A stretch of 45,273 bases of DNA from Pseudomonadota bacterium (GCA_005778355.1 SXON01000109.1:1-45273), one strand, 5' to 3'. Numbered from the stretch's first letter, positions 33,428 to 41,129 are shown. A program made the numbers and translations. The notes: generated by a model not told the origin, from the letters alone.

Positions 33428-33430
33428 CCG

Positions 33431-33454
33431 CGCTCCTCTCGACGCCTAGGAGCG
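33431..33454 (-). promoter_or_regulatory. Hairpin that could mask the ribosome-binding site of the operon's first gene
   Basis: On the minus strand CGCTCCT (33454-33448) is perfectly complementary to AGGAGCG (33437-33431), with a 10-base loop. The second arm contains the AGGAG ribosome-binding site that sits before the ATG at 33427. A short GC-rich palindromic run (33454-33467) lies just upstream. Confidence 0.5.
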
Positions 33455-33499
33455 GCCGGCGGCCGGCTTGTCACCAGAATTTTGGAGCGTGTGCCTGAG

Positions 33500-34960
33500 C
33501 TACTTGCAGCGCCGTTCGATAATGCCCGGCCAACCTGACTCGCACGCCGCAACTCTCTTCTGGATCGGGGCGGCCTCGCTGGCCACCGCGCCGAGCAAGT
33601 TGGGCTGCAAGGCCTCGGGGAACTGGTCGCGCAACAGCGCCAGCGCGCCTGCGGCGCCGAGGTCGTCGGGGTGGCCGGCGTCGGTCATGGCGAGGAACGC
33701 GGCACCCTGGGTGGCGAGGGCCACCATCGTGCGCGCGCCGTAGTACTTTCCCGGGAGCGCGAGCTCGCAGTCCTTGCTGCGGCAGTGCACCGATACCCAG
33801 CGGGCGTTCGGATTGTGACTCACGCGGGTGGGCCCGTAGCGTAGTCCGAGCGCTCCATAGACTGCGGGCGCGACCGCCTCGTAGGCGGCGGCGAAGTCGG
33901 CCGGGGAGGGGTCGAGCGCCAGGCTGGTCACGAAGGTCACGTTGGTCGTCTGGCCACAGTGGGGGTTGGCAACCATGTCGACGGTGGCTCCCGCCGGGCG
34001 CACCCACAGTCCCCCGGGACTGGTCCACCAGCCGTCAGGGAACCGAATCGCGTGGTCGAACAAGACGGTGTCGGTGTCGAGCCGCGGGTTCAGCACGCCG
34101 CCCACGCGACCCCCGGACTCGATCGGGACGCTGGACACCGTGCCCGCCGGGACGCGCGGCAGGCAAACGCCCCGCGCCCCGCGGCGCAAGGGGATTGCGC
34201 CATCTGGTCGCGACACGGGTGCGCCGTCCCACCAGCCGTCGCCGTCGGTGTCCCAGCGTGTCGCATCGGAGCCCGCCAGCCCCTCCTCGAAGGCGAGGAC
34301 CCCGTCGAGATCCTCGTCGTCCAGAGCCCCCGCCAGGGCCTTGGGCCCGGCCTCGACGAGATCGGCGAGATCCTCGCCTCTCGGGTCGGTGCGGAGAACC
34401 TTCGCGACGGCATTCCAGTGCTCGAGCCGTGGGTCGAGCAGCGCCTCGCGACCCACGAGCCGCGCCCCCACGCGAAACAGGCGCCTCGCCGCCAGGTAGC
34501 CCGCGGCGCGCGCGCACAGGGTCTCGTCTTTCCAGGGGTCCCAGGTGCGGAGGTCGGGGAGGCAGCCCAAGATCAGGTACTCGCCGCCGATCACGGCGTA
34601 GTCCTGGCCAAGTTGCTCGGCGACGCAGTCGGCCACCAGCTCGGCGCGCCCCTCGTTCAGCACGGGGTTCCCCGAGTGGTACCAGGCGTGGGCGATCTCG
34701 TGCGACAGGGTGTGGGGCAGGGCCGTCGGCGCCAGCCGAATCAGCCGGAGTCCAACGTCGTCGGCCGTGGCGACGCCCGCGAAGCCGTCCTCGATCTTGT
34801 CAAAGCGCGAGATGGTGACCTCGGCGTGCGATCGTACATCGCGACCTACGCAGGCCGCCGCCGCTGCCCACACGCGCGGCGCCTCGAGCACGTCGGCCTC
34901 TCCGCCCGGTCCGGCCACGAAGCGCGGCATCGTCCACGCGACTCCAATGAACGCCCACAT
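33500..34960 (-). CDS. HExxH metalloprotease-like protein with calcium-type Asp repeat
   Basis: A 486-residue protein. SHEIAHAWYHSGNPVLNEGRAE contains the zinc motif HExxH (His87, Glu88, His91), with Glu103 or Glu107 downstream as a gluzincin-type third ligand. Around the middle, LDDEDLDGVLAFEEGLAGSD and TDGDGWWDG resemble thrombospondin type 3 calcium-binding repeats used as linkers in secreted proteins. A second domain with several Cys follows (VANPHCGQTTN, VHCRSKDCELALPG, AACESGW, ERRCK). The start MWAFIGVAWTMPRF has only a weak hydrophobic leader, so export is unclear. It ends 73 bases before the desaturase start on the same strand. Confidence 0.72.
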   Translation of the reverse strand: MWAFIGVAWTMPRFVAGPGGEADVLEAPRVWAAAAACVGRDVRSHAEVTISRFDKIEDGFAGVATADDVGLRLIRLAPTALPHTLSHEIAHAWYHSGNPVLNEGRAELVADCVAEQLGQDYAVIGGEYLILGCLPDLRTWDPWKDETLCARAAGYLAARRLFRVGARLVGREALLDPRLEHWNAVAKVLRTDPRGEDLADLVEAGPKALAGALDDEDLDGVLAFEEGLAGSDATRWDTDGDGWWDGAPVSRPDGAIPLRRGARGVCLPRVPAGTVSSVPIESGGRVGGVLNPRLDTDTVLFDHAIRFPDGWWTSPGGLWVRPAGATVDMVANPHCGQTTNVTFVTSLALDPSPADFAAAYEAVAPAVYGALGLRYGPTRVSHNPNARWVSVHCRSKDCELALPGKYYGARTMVALATQGAAFLAMTDAGHPDDLGAAGALALLRDQFPEALQPNLLGAVASEAAPIQKRVAACESGWPGIIERRCK

Positions 34961-35010
34961 GCCGACGTCGATCTAGCACGCGTCGCGAGCTGGCGCGCTA
35001 CGATCCCCCC

Positions 35011-35364
35011 GTGCAGAAGCTCCTCGAGCGCCTGGGCTGGCGGGCCGTCGTCGCCACGGTCTTCGTGATCCTCGGCGGTATCGGCATGGGCTGGCGAGGC
35101 GTGCCGACCGACGAGGAGATGGAAAGGGCCATCCTCACGCGAGCGCAGGCGGTGGCGGTGGAGCAGGGTCCCCTCGGTGATCTGCTCGACGCCGAGGTGA
35201 GTATCGAGTCGGTGCGTCGCGACTGGGTGCACGAGATCCTCGGTCGGGATCGCAGCTACTTCTACGTGCGTGCCACGATCCTGGGCGAGAGTGCTTGTTA
35301 CCGGGTGGAGCCTGGCTGGACGGGGGCGATGGCCTATGGGCCATTGGCGCGAGGGTGCTTGTAG
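35011..35364 (+). CDS. Small single-pass membrane protein
   Basis: A 117-residue protein from GTG 35011 with one N-terminal membrane helix (RAVVATVFVILGGIGMGW). A soluble part of about 85 residues follows (TRAQAVAVEQGPLGDLLDAE, SYFYVRATILGESACYRVEPG). The start is divergent from the metalloprotease-like gene, 50 bases apart. It converges on the frameshifted gene to its right, with three bases between the ends. Family unknown. Confidence 0.68.
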   Translation: MQKLLERLGWRAVVATVFVILGGIGMGWRGVPTDEEMERAILTRAQAVAVEQGPLGDLLDAEVSIESVRRDWVHEILGRDRSYFYVRATILGESACYRVEPGWTGAMAYGPLARGCL

Positions 35365-35367
35365 GGC

Positions 35368-36018
35368 TCAGGCGGTGAGGAGCTCGTGGGCGAGGCCGGA
35401 CTCGCTGATGGCCTTCTCGACGAGGTCGATGTCGTGGGTGATCACGACCCCGGCGTCGCCGCCAGCCCCGGCCCCGAGCAAGCTGCCGCCGATACCCCCC
35501 ATCGCCGACTGGCGCAGGTCGATGTTGAAGGCGAGCAGCTCCACCTCGTCGTCATCGGTGGGTTGGAAACCCTCCGCCTCGAAAGTGTCACCCAGGCGGT
35601 AGGCCGCCATCGCGCGCTGCACGTCGCGAATCTGGTTGCCGTCGGAACCCTCGGGTGACGCCGCCCGCGCGGCTTCCTCGGTCACCCTCAAGTCGGCCTT
35701 GGTCTTGAACTCAACCTTGGCTTCGAACACGAAGGCATCGAGCTCCATCTCGGCCGACACGATGCCCGCCGGGAGGTAGCGCGCGACGGCGTTGACATCT
35801 TCGATGGCGTGCTGGCGAGAGAGCCGGAGGTCGCCCACCTCCTCACCCGCCGCCACCCAGTCGGCACCCGCCTTGACTAGTGGGTGGATGTCGCTCAGTT
35901 TGTCGCCTTCCAGGCTACGCTCCTCGGCGTCGGTGCTGTCGGCGTTGATGTAGGTCACGCGCACCTCGTCCACGAGATCGAGCGGGTTCACCGTGCCCTC
36001 GGGCACATCCGTGTTCAC
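35368..36018 (-). CDS. C-terminal piece of a frameshifted beta-rich protein
   Basis: The open frame with an ATG at 36018 encodes 216 residues (VRVTYINADSTDAEERSLEG, MELDAFVFEAKVEFKTKADL, DAGVVITHDIDLVEKAISES). Reading the same frame further upstream gives sensible protein sequence without a stop as far as the G run at about 36180 (VEKSGVKLEGSLKAGGGIDG, RLYGFVEGGYTASGTLPDAA, LRIECWVNTD). The true start is therefore not 36018, and this is the C-terminal continuation of the product starting at 37021. Function unknown. Confidence 0.7.
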   Translation of the reverse strand: MNTDVPEGTVNPLDLVDEVRVTYINADSTDAEERSLEGDKLSDIHPLVKAGADWVAAGEEVGDLRLSRQHAIEDVNAVARYLPAGIVSAEMELDAFVFEAKVEFKTKADLRVTEEAARAASPEGSDGNQIRDVQRAMAAYRLGDTFEAEGFQPTDDDEVELLAFNIDLRQSAMGGIGGSLLGAGAGGDAGVVITHDIDLVEKAISESGLAHELLTA

Positions 36019-36094
36019 CCAGCATTCGATCCGCAGCGCAGACTTGGCCGAATCCGCCGCGTCGGGCAGCGTTCCGCTCGCCGTGTAGCCCCCT

Positions 36095-37021
36095 TCAACG
36101 AAGCCGTAGAGTCGACCGCCGTCGATGCCGCCGCCCGCCTTCAGCGACCCCTCCAGCTTGACGCCCGACTTCTCGACCCCCCGGGGTGACGTCGAGCTCC
36201 GAGAAACCCGCAGGGCCGGTGACCGAGGCCCCGATCTCGCTCACGCCGGCCCCCGCCTCCGCAGTTCCCTCGGCCTCCGCGCTCACGACGACCTTCGCGC
36301 CGGGCTCGGAGAACAGCTTCTGCGCGAGGTCGAGGGTGTTCCCTAGCAGCTGTGAGACGCTGGCCGCGCCAGCCTCGGCGGCGTTTCCGAGCAGGAGCGC
36401 GTTGCTGATGCTGCCTTCTGCCACCACCAGCGCTTCGGTCGCAATCTTAGCGCCCGCGCTGACACCCGCCTGGTTCTCGCCGGCCCCGCTCAGCGATGCG
36501 ACACCCGCGACGTTCGCACCTGCCTCGGTCCCCAGCTTTCCGCTCAGCGTGATCTTCCATGAGTCGTTTTCACGTTTCAACGCAATCGCGCCGCCGCCTT
36601 TGAGCGTCAAGTTCGGCGGCACCTTCAGGTCGCCCGTCGCGATGACCTCGAACCCGATGCCCACCGGAAACAGGGCGTCGAAGACGGCTTCCACCAGCGC
36701 CGCCCCGGCCTCCGCCACATCCCCCGGCGCCGGCGCCCCCAGCCACTCCGCCACCCAGTCGATCGACAAGAGCTGCAAGGCCACCGGCAACGCCGAGGCG
36801 AGCGGCATTGCGTCGAGCACCACAGTACCCACCTCGCCGAGGGTGGGCAGCGTGGCGAGCAGGTCGCCCTCGCTCGTGGTCGGCGGTACCTCGCTGCTCA
36901 GGCCCGCCACCGCCTGGGCCTCGCTGTTGCTGGTGCCGGTCGACGACGAGGTGCTCGTGGTCGCGGTGGTGGTGGCGGGCGCGGTGGTCTTCGTCGTGGC
37001 CTGGTCGATGCTGGTAGACAT
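36095..37021 (-). CDS. N-terminal piece of a frameshifted beta-rich protein
   Basis: Starts at ATG 37021. About 50 residues rich in Thr, Ser and Ala (TTAPATTTATTSTSSSTGTS) are followed by a helical region (SIDWVAEWLGAPAPGDVAEA) and long regular strands (GDLKVPPNLTLKGGGAIALK, VVSAEAEGTAEAGAGVSEIG). After ELDVTPGG the frame turns into Arg-rich noise until its stop at 36095, so the last 28 or so residues are not real. Removing one G restores a 550-residue protein ending at 35368. No signal peptide and no known family. The regular amphipathic strands could build a barrel or bind lipid. Confidence 0.7.
   Translation of the reverse strand: MSTSIDQATTKTTAPATTTATTSTSSSTGTSNSEAQAVAGLSSEVPPTTSEGDLLATLPTLGEVGTVVLDAMPLASALPVALQLLSIDWVAEWLGAPAPGDVAEAGAALVEAVFDALFPVGIGFEVIATGDLKVPPNLTLKGGGAIALKRENDSWKITLSGKLGTEAGANVAGVASLSGAGENQAGVSAGAKIATEALVVAEGSISNALLLGNAAEAGAASVSQLLGNTLDLAQKLFSEPGAKVVVSAEAEGTAEAGAGVSEIGASVTGPAGFSELDVTPGGREVGRQAGGVAEGGRRHRRRSTLRLR
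36177..36186 (-). other. Frameshift site in a C6G4 run (one extra base)
   Basis: The plus strand has CCCCCC (36177-36182) followed by GGGG. The minus-strand reading frames on both sides join into one continuous coding sequence if one G is removed from the run of six. The combined gene then spans 35368-37021. It could be a real mutation, a slippery programmed shift or a sequencing error. Confidence 0.8.
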
Positions 37022-37079
37022 GCACGGGCCTCACGCCAGGGCCGTGCCGATGGTTGAACCTTTGTTTATCTGCGTCCCC

Positions 37080-37121
37080 GGGTGACGGACGTCTGTCACC
37101 ACCGACGGCCGTCCGTCACCC
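37080..37121. promoter_or_regulatory. Nested inverted repeats upstream of the frameshifted gene
   Basis: GGGTGACGGACG (37080-37091) and CGTCCGTCACCC (37110-37121) are perfect inverted arms. Inside, 37081-37100 is a 20-bp near-perfect palindrome (arms GGTGAC and GTCACC, inner GACGTC), and 37103-37112 is a perfect 10-bp palindrome (GACGGCCGTC). It sits 60-100 bases upstream of the start at 37021 and just past the stop of the gene ending at 37133. It could be an operator pair or a terminator hairpin; there is no T run. Confidence 0.5.
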
Positions 37122-37132
37122 GGTGGCGGTGT

Positions 37133-38224
37133 CTAGGCGGGACGTCGCCGTCGCAGGCGAGCGGCCAACAGGAGAAGGCCAGCGCTAGGCAAGCCGGAGG
37201 TGTCGTCGCACCCGCAGCTCGGGGGCGCCGAGGCAAACGCGTCTTCCACGGCGGTGATGGTGCCGGGCAGGGTGGCGGTGGCGCACACGCGCTTGCGACA
37301 GGCGGTGATCTCGTGCAGGTCGTCCTCGCCGGTGCCGCCGAGGCGGACCCAGGTTCCCTGGCCGACTTCCTCGCCATCGACGCTCCAGGTGGCGACGGCG
37401 CCGAAGATCTCCTCGGTCCCGGCCAGCACCTGGGCGCGCGCGTAGCCGCCCGTCGTGCCGTCCTCCTCTACGATCGAGCCGTCCAGGATCACGATCTCGG
37501 TGACCTCGTGGAGCTCGTGCACCACGACCGGCAGCTGCCGGACCGGCACATCCGCGACGAGGAGCTCGATGGTGCTCTCGCCGGGTTCCGCGCTCGTGTC
37601 CACCCACACGTCGAGCGTCTCGTAGCCCTCGTTTGCCGTCTTCGCATCGAGCCCGATCTGGGCGTTGGCGCTCGTGGCGGACAAGAGGCCCGAGCCCCCG
37701 AGCGGCGCGCCGGTCGCGTCGAACCAGTTCACCACCAGCGAGCCTTCGCTGCCCTTCACGACGTGCAAGGTGTCGAGCTCCACGCTCTCACCCAGTCGCA
37801 GCGCGTCATAGGCGCGCACCTCGGCCCCCACCGCGTCGCGCACCGCGATGGGCTGCCAGTCCACCACGGCGCCGGCCTCGTCGATCACCAGCACCTCGGT
37901 GGAACCCCGGCCGGTGAAGCTGAACGTGACCGGGAGCCGCCCGTCGCGAGTGTCGCCCGTCGTCACCGTGCACACCTCGGGCGCGAGGCTCTCGACCGTC
38001 CACCTGGACACGGCCCCGTTCTTGTCGTCGAGCAGGCTCATTGCCAGGGACGAGCCGGTGGCGTGCGGAGCGTCGAGGAGCGCGCGGTCGTCGTCCTCGG
38101 CATAGCCCAGCGTCAAAAGCGCGATCGCGACGTCGTCGACGGTGTCATCGCTGGAGGCGGCGTCCCAGGTGACACCCCCAGGCGCGCAGGCGGCAAGCGG
38201 GAGACAGAGCACGGCGCGTCGCAT
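37133..38224 (-). CDS. Lipoprotein with MYXO-CTERM-like C-terminal sorting tail
   Basis: A 363-residue protein with a lipoprotein-type signal (MRRAVLCLPLAAC, Cys13). Several Ig-like beta segments follow (LPVTFSFTGRGSTEVLVIDE, GSEGSLVVNWFDATGAPLGG, GESTIELLVADVPVRQLPVV, GAVATWSVDGEEVGQGTWVR). The C-terminus is PSCGCDDTSG, then a short hydrophobic stretch SAGLLLLAARL and RRRR. Cys-rich motif, hydrophobic segment and Arg cluster are the three parts of the MYXO-CTERM surface-sorting signal that myxosortase processes in Myxococcota. Function unknown; expected at the cell surface. Confidence 0.82.
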   Translation of the reverse strand: MRRAVLCLPLAACAPGGVTWDAASSDDTVDDVAIALLTLGYAEDDDRALLDAPHATGSSLAMSLLDDKNGAVSRWTVESLAPEVCTVTTGDTRDGRLPVTFSFTGRGSTEVLVIDEAGAVVDWQPIAVRDAVGAEVRAYDALRLGESVELDTLHVVKGSEGSLVVNWFDATGAPLGGSGLLSATSANAQIGLDAKTANEGYETLDVWVDTSAEPGESTIELLVADVPVRQLPVVVHELHEVTEIVILDGSIVEEDGTTGGYARAQVLAGTEEIFGAVATWSVDGEEVGQGTWVRLGGTGEDDLHEITACRKRVCATATLPGTITAVEDAFASAPPSCGCDDTSGLPSAGLLLLAARLRRRRPA

Positions 38225-38259
38225 GAAGCGACGTTATCAGCCTCCCCGTGGAGTAGCCC

Positions 38260-38493
38260 GTGCTCGCGCTCATCAGTCTCCTTTCCGGCTGCGTGCCCAC
38301 CGCTTGCGCCTCGTTCTGCGCCGAGAGGGCCGACTGCCTGGAGGCGGAGATCGAGGCCTATGATTCAACCTGGTCCGAGTGGACCGGTCATGGCGACCGC
38401 GCCGCCTTCGAGGCCTCGTGCGTGGCCGCTTTCGACGGCAACAACGCGGCCGGGCGCGCCGAGGAACTGTGCGAGGAAGAGGACGCCTGCTAG
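38260..38493 (+). CDS. Small acidic Cys-rich lipoprotein
   Basis: A 77-residue product starting at GTG 38260 with signal MLALISLLSGC (Cys11). The mature peptide has six more Cys (PTACASFCAERADCLE, EASCVAAF, EELCEEEDAC) and many Glu, implying a disulphide-bonded small domain. It is divergent from the MYXO-CTERM gene and is followed after 23 bases by the LolA-like gene. Family unknown. Confidence 0.7.
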   Translation: MLALISLLSGCVPTACASFCAERADCLEAEIEAYDSTWSEWTGHGDRAAFEASCVAAFDGNNAAGRAEELCEEEDAC

Positions 38494-38516
38494 CGCGTGC
38501 GATAGGCGGCGCTGCC

Positions 38517-39230
38517 GTGTTCCTCACCTCCCTCCTCACCTTCGCTCTCGCGGCCGACGACGGGGCCTCGTGGCTCGCTCGGGTCGACGCCGCGGCCAAC
38601 CGGGGCAAGGACGCCCATCTCGTCTTGTCGATCAGCGTGACCGACCGCACGGGCACCACGGCCGACCGCGTGCTCGAGGTGTGGCAGAAGGGGAGCGACA
38701 AACGACTGGTGCGCTTCACCGCGCCGGCCCGACTGGCAGGAACTGGGCTACTCGTGCCCGACGGCGACACGGTGTACCTCTACTTGCCCAGCTACGGCCG
38801 CGCGCGCCGCGTGGTGGGCGAGAGCCGGGGCGATGCGTTCATGGGCACCGACTTCTCCCTGGAAGACCTGTCGCGACTCACCTACGCCGACGAGTACCGC
38901 GCCACGGTGGAGGCCGATGAGGGCGCGCTCACTCGCCTGTCGCTCGTGCCCCTCGACGCGAGCGCCCACCGCGACGCCGCCGTGCGCCTCTGGGTGCGCG
39001 AGGGCGACGACATGGTGGAGAAGATCGAGCACGTCGACAGCGCCGGGCGCGTGACCCGCCGCGTGTCGTTCTCCGACTTCAAGACGGTGTCGAACCGCCC
39101 CATCGCGCACTTGCTGGTGGCGGAAGACCTCGTCAACAACAAGAAGACCGTCGCCACCGTGATGCGTTCTGAGCTCGACAGCGGGCTCGTGGACGATCAC
39201 TTCACTTTGACCGAACTCACCCGCCAGTAG
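38517..39230 (+). CDS. Outer-membrane lipoprotein-sorting (LolA-like) family protein
   Basis: A 237-residue periplasmic protein. The GTG at 38517 gives a signal FLTSLLTFALAADDGASW. The half-barrel pattern of LolA-like proteins is visible (LVLSISVTDRTGTTADRVLE, KGSDKRLVRFTAPARLAGTG, DGDTVYLYLPSYGRARRVVG). DAFMGTDFSLEDLSRLTYAD, RVSFSDFKTVSNRPIAHLLV and SGLVDDHFTLTELTR match the branch usually linked to MMPL/RND lipid transporters and DUF1302 outer-membrane proteins. It probably carries a lipid through the periplasm. A lipoprotein and an outer-membrane barrel gene follow directly. Confidence 0.85.
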   Translation: MFLTSLLTFALAADDGASWLARVDAAANRGKDAHLVLSISVTDRTGTTADRVLEVWQKGSDKRLVRFTAPARLAGTGLLVPDGDTVYLYLPSYGRARRVVGESRGDAFMGTDFSLEDLSRLTYADEYRATVEADEGALTRLSLVPLDASAHRDAAVRLWVREGDDMVEKIEHVDSAGRVTRRVSFSDFKTVSNRPIAHLLVAEDLVNNKKTVATVMRSELDSGLVDDHFTLTELTRQ

Positions 39231-39238
39231 GAGTCTCC

Positions 39239-39739
39239 ATGATCGTCCTCTTCCTCCTCGCCTGCGAGTCCTCCGCCACCGACGGCGAAGGCTTCCAAGG
39301 CGGCAACTTCCAGTTCACCACCATCGGCGTGTCCGACCAGTGTTACGACGGTGCCTTCGAGACCATCTTCATGCCCGAGGGCACGCCGGAAGACTTCGAG
39401 AGCGCGATCGAGCTGCCGAGCTACGCCGACCTCCCCGCCACCTACGACATCGACATCCAGGACCCCTTCGGCACCATGGAAGTCACGGTGGGCGCCGGCG
39501 CCCAGGACGACACCATGGAGGTGCTCGGCGCCGCGCAGACCGGCGTGGAGCTCGACGGTGAGCAGTGGCCCGACTGCCTGGTGGATGCCGACATCGACAT
39601 CTACCTGACGATCACCGGCGAGAACGAGGTCGAGGGCAACGCCGTTCTCCACACGGGCAGCTTCGACGAGGCCTCCTGCCCGGTGGTGGCCAACGACCCG
39701 TGTGACATCAAGCTCGACCTGACTGCCTCGCGCATCTAG
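39239..39739 (+). CDS. Lipoprotein between LolA-like and outer-membrane barrel genes
   Basis: A 166-residue protein with signal MIVLFLLAC (Cys9). A good AGGAG site overlaps the stop of the LolA-like gene. The mature part is acidic, with strands such as FQFTTIGVSDQCYDGAFETI, PATYDIDIQDPFGTMEVTVG and DADIDIYLTITGENEVEGNA, and four Cys likely paired. No family is recognised. Its position suggests it works with the LolA-like protein and the barrel. Confidence 0.75.
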   Translation: MIVLFLLACESSATDGEGFQGGNFQFTTIGVSDQCYDGAFETIFMPEGTPEDFESAIELPSYADLPATYDIDIQDPFGTMEVTVGAGAQDDTMEVLGAAQTGVELDGEQWPDCLVDADIDIYLTITGENEVEGNAVLHTGSFDEASCPVVANDPCDIKLDLTASRI

Positions 39740-41098
39740 TTGACACTCGTACTCGGCGCGGCCTTCGTGGGCGCCGCCTGGGCGGCCGACGTCGCGGCTA
39801 CCGGTCGCGCCGAGGCCAACTTGCGGCTTGGACTCGCCGACTGCGCCGAGGGTTGTGGCTGGGTGGATTTCCACGACGCGGCGGTGCTCGGCGGCGACCT
39901 GCGCGTTCGTTTCGGAAGGCAGGTGCGCGTGGTGGCCAGTGGTGACTTGCGCGCCCACGGCCCCACCGACCTCCTGGCCCTCGAAGACAGCGGCGAGATC
40001 GAGGTCTTGCGCCCCTTCTCGCTGAAGCTGCACGAGGCCTCGGTGGGGCTCGACGGCGTGGGCGCCCCCTGGTTCGACCTCGTGATGGGCGTGCATCGCG
40101 AGCGCTGGGGCACGGCCGATGGGCTCTCGCTGGTCGACAACCTCAACCCCTACGATCTCGAAGACCCGACCCGTCTCGACCAGCGACTGGCCGTCCCGAT
40201 GCTGCTCGCCACCGCCCACCCGGGAAATAGCTCGATCCAGCTGGGTCTCGTCCCTTTCTTCGTGCCGGCGGCCTTGCCCACCGATCAGGTCGACGTGCTC
40301 GCGGGTGCGCGCGATCTCTTCGATGTGCCCGGGCAGAACGCCACTGACGTGCGCGAGGTGGAGAGCCGGGTGACGATGCCGGGCGACACGGTGCTCGACC
40401 TCGGCGTGGGCGGTCGTCTCGCGCTGGCCACGGGACCGGTAGATGTCGCTGCCAGCTGGTACCACGGTCGCGACAGCCTCCCGCAGGTGGGCGGAGAGCT
40501 ATTGCTCACGGGTTTCTCGACCGACAACGACCGCGTCGACGTTGGCCTGCCGGTGATGTACCCCCGGATCGACGTGGCCGGGCTTGAGGCGCGCGGCGAG
40601 CTTCCCTGGGAGCTGGGCGGCTGGGCCGAGGTGGTGCTGGTCTTGCCGGAGCGCACGGTGGCTACGATGTCGGCGGCCCAGCTCAGCGCGCTGGCCACGC
40701 TCGGTGCCATCGACGAGGTGCCCGACCCCATCCCGTCGAGTGTCACGCAGGACGGCGAGCCCTTTCCGCGCGCGGTGGTGGGCGTGGAGCGTAGCTTCGG
40801 TCGAGTGTACGTCAATGCCCAGTGGCTCTATGGGTTCCCGACCGAGCGCCAGTGGAGCGAGCTGAGTCACTACGGCCTGCTCACGCTGCGATTCACCCTG
40901 TCCGACCGCTGGATCCTGGGCTTGCGCGGCGTCAGCGACGGTGCCGGATACCTCGCGGGCGCCGAGCTTCGATACCTGCACGGCGACGCCGCCGAGTGGT
41001 GGCTCGGATCGACCTATATTGGGGGCAGCGAAGAGAGCGCGCTCCACGGCTTCCGCGGCGTGTCGCACGCGGGGACGGGGGTCGAGGTGCGTTTCTAG
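39740..41098 (+). CDS. Outer-membrane beta-barrel protein (DUF1302-like)
   Basis: A 452-residue protein from TTG 39740, immediately after the preceding stop. The signal peptide is TLVLGAAFVGAAWAADV. Long alternating strands with aromatic girdles run to a C-terminal Phe (GVEVRF), the usual outer-membrane barrel ending. VMGVHRERWGTADGLSLVDN and NPYDLEDPTRLDQRLAVPML resemble the start of DUF1302-type barrels, often found with LolA-like proteins and MMPL transporters. The 3' part (from about codon 263) is duplicated at 44297-44892. It probably forms a lipid or hydrophobic-compound channel. Confidence 0.8.
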   Translation: MTLVLGAAFVGAAWAADVAATGRAEANLRLGLADCAEGCGWVDFHDAAVLGGDLRVRFGRQVRVVASGDLRAHGPTDLLALEDSGEIEVLRPFSLKLHEASVGLDGVGAPWFDLVMGVHRERWGTADGLSLVDNLNPYDLEDPTRLDQRLAVPMLLATAHPGNSSIQLGLVPFFVPAALPTDQVDVLAGARDLFDVPGQNATDVREVESRVTMPGDTVLDLGVGGRLALATGPVDVAASWYHGRDSLPQVGGELLLTGFSTDNDRVDVGLPVMYPRIDVAGLEARGELPWELGGWAEVVLVLPERTVATMSAAQLSALATLGAIDEVPDPIPSSVTQDGEPFPRAVVGVERSFGRVYVNAQWLYGFPTERQWSELSHYGLLTLRFTLSDRWILGLRGVSDGAGYLAGAELRYLHGDAAEWWLGSTYIGGSEESALHGFRGVSHAGTGVEVRF

Positions 41099-41122
41099 GG
41101 CGCCCGGCGCGGGTCGCGAGAG
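40527..41122 (+). repeat. 596-bp direct repeat, left copy
   Basis: Covers the last 190 or so codons of the barrel gene plus 24 bases beyond its stop. It matches 44297-44892 at a constant offset of 3770 with no gaps. I count about 17 mismatches (around 97% identity). The identity stops abruptly at both ends (after GGGTCGCGAGAG on the right). Confidence 0.93.
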
Positions 41123-41129
41123 ATTTCGC

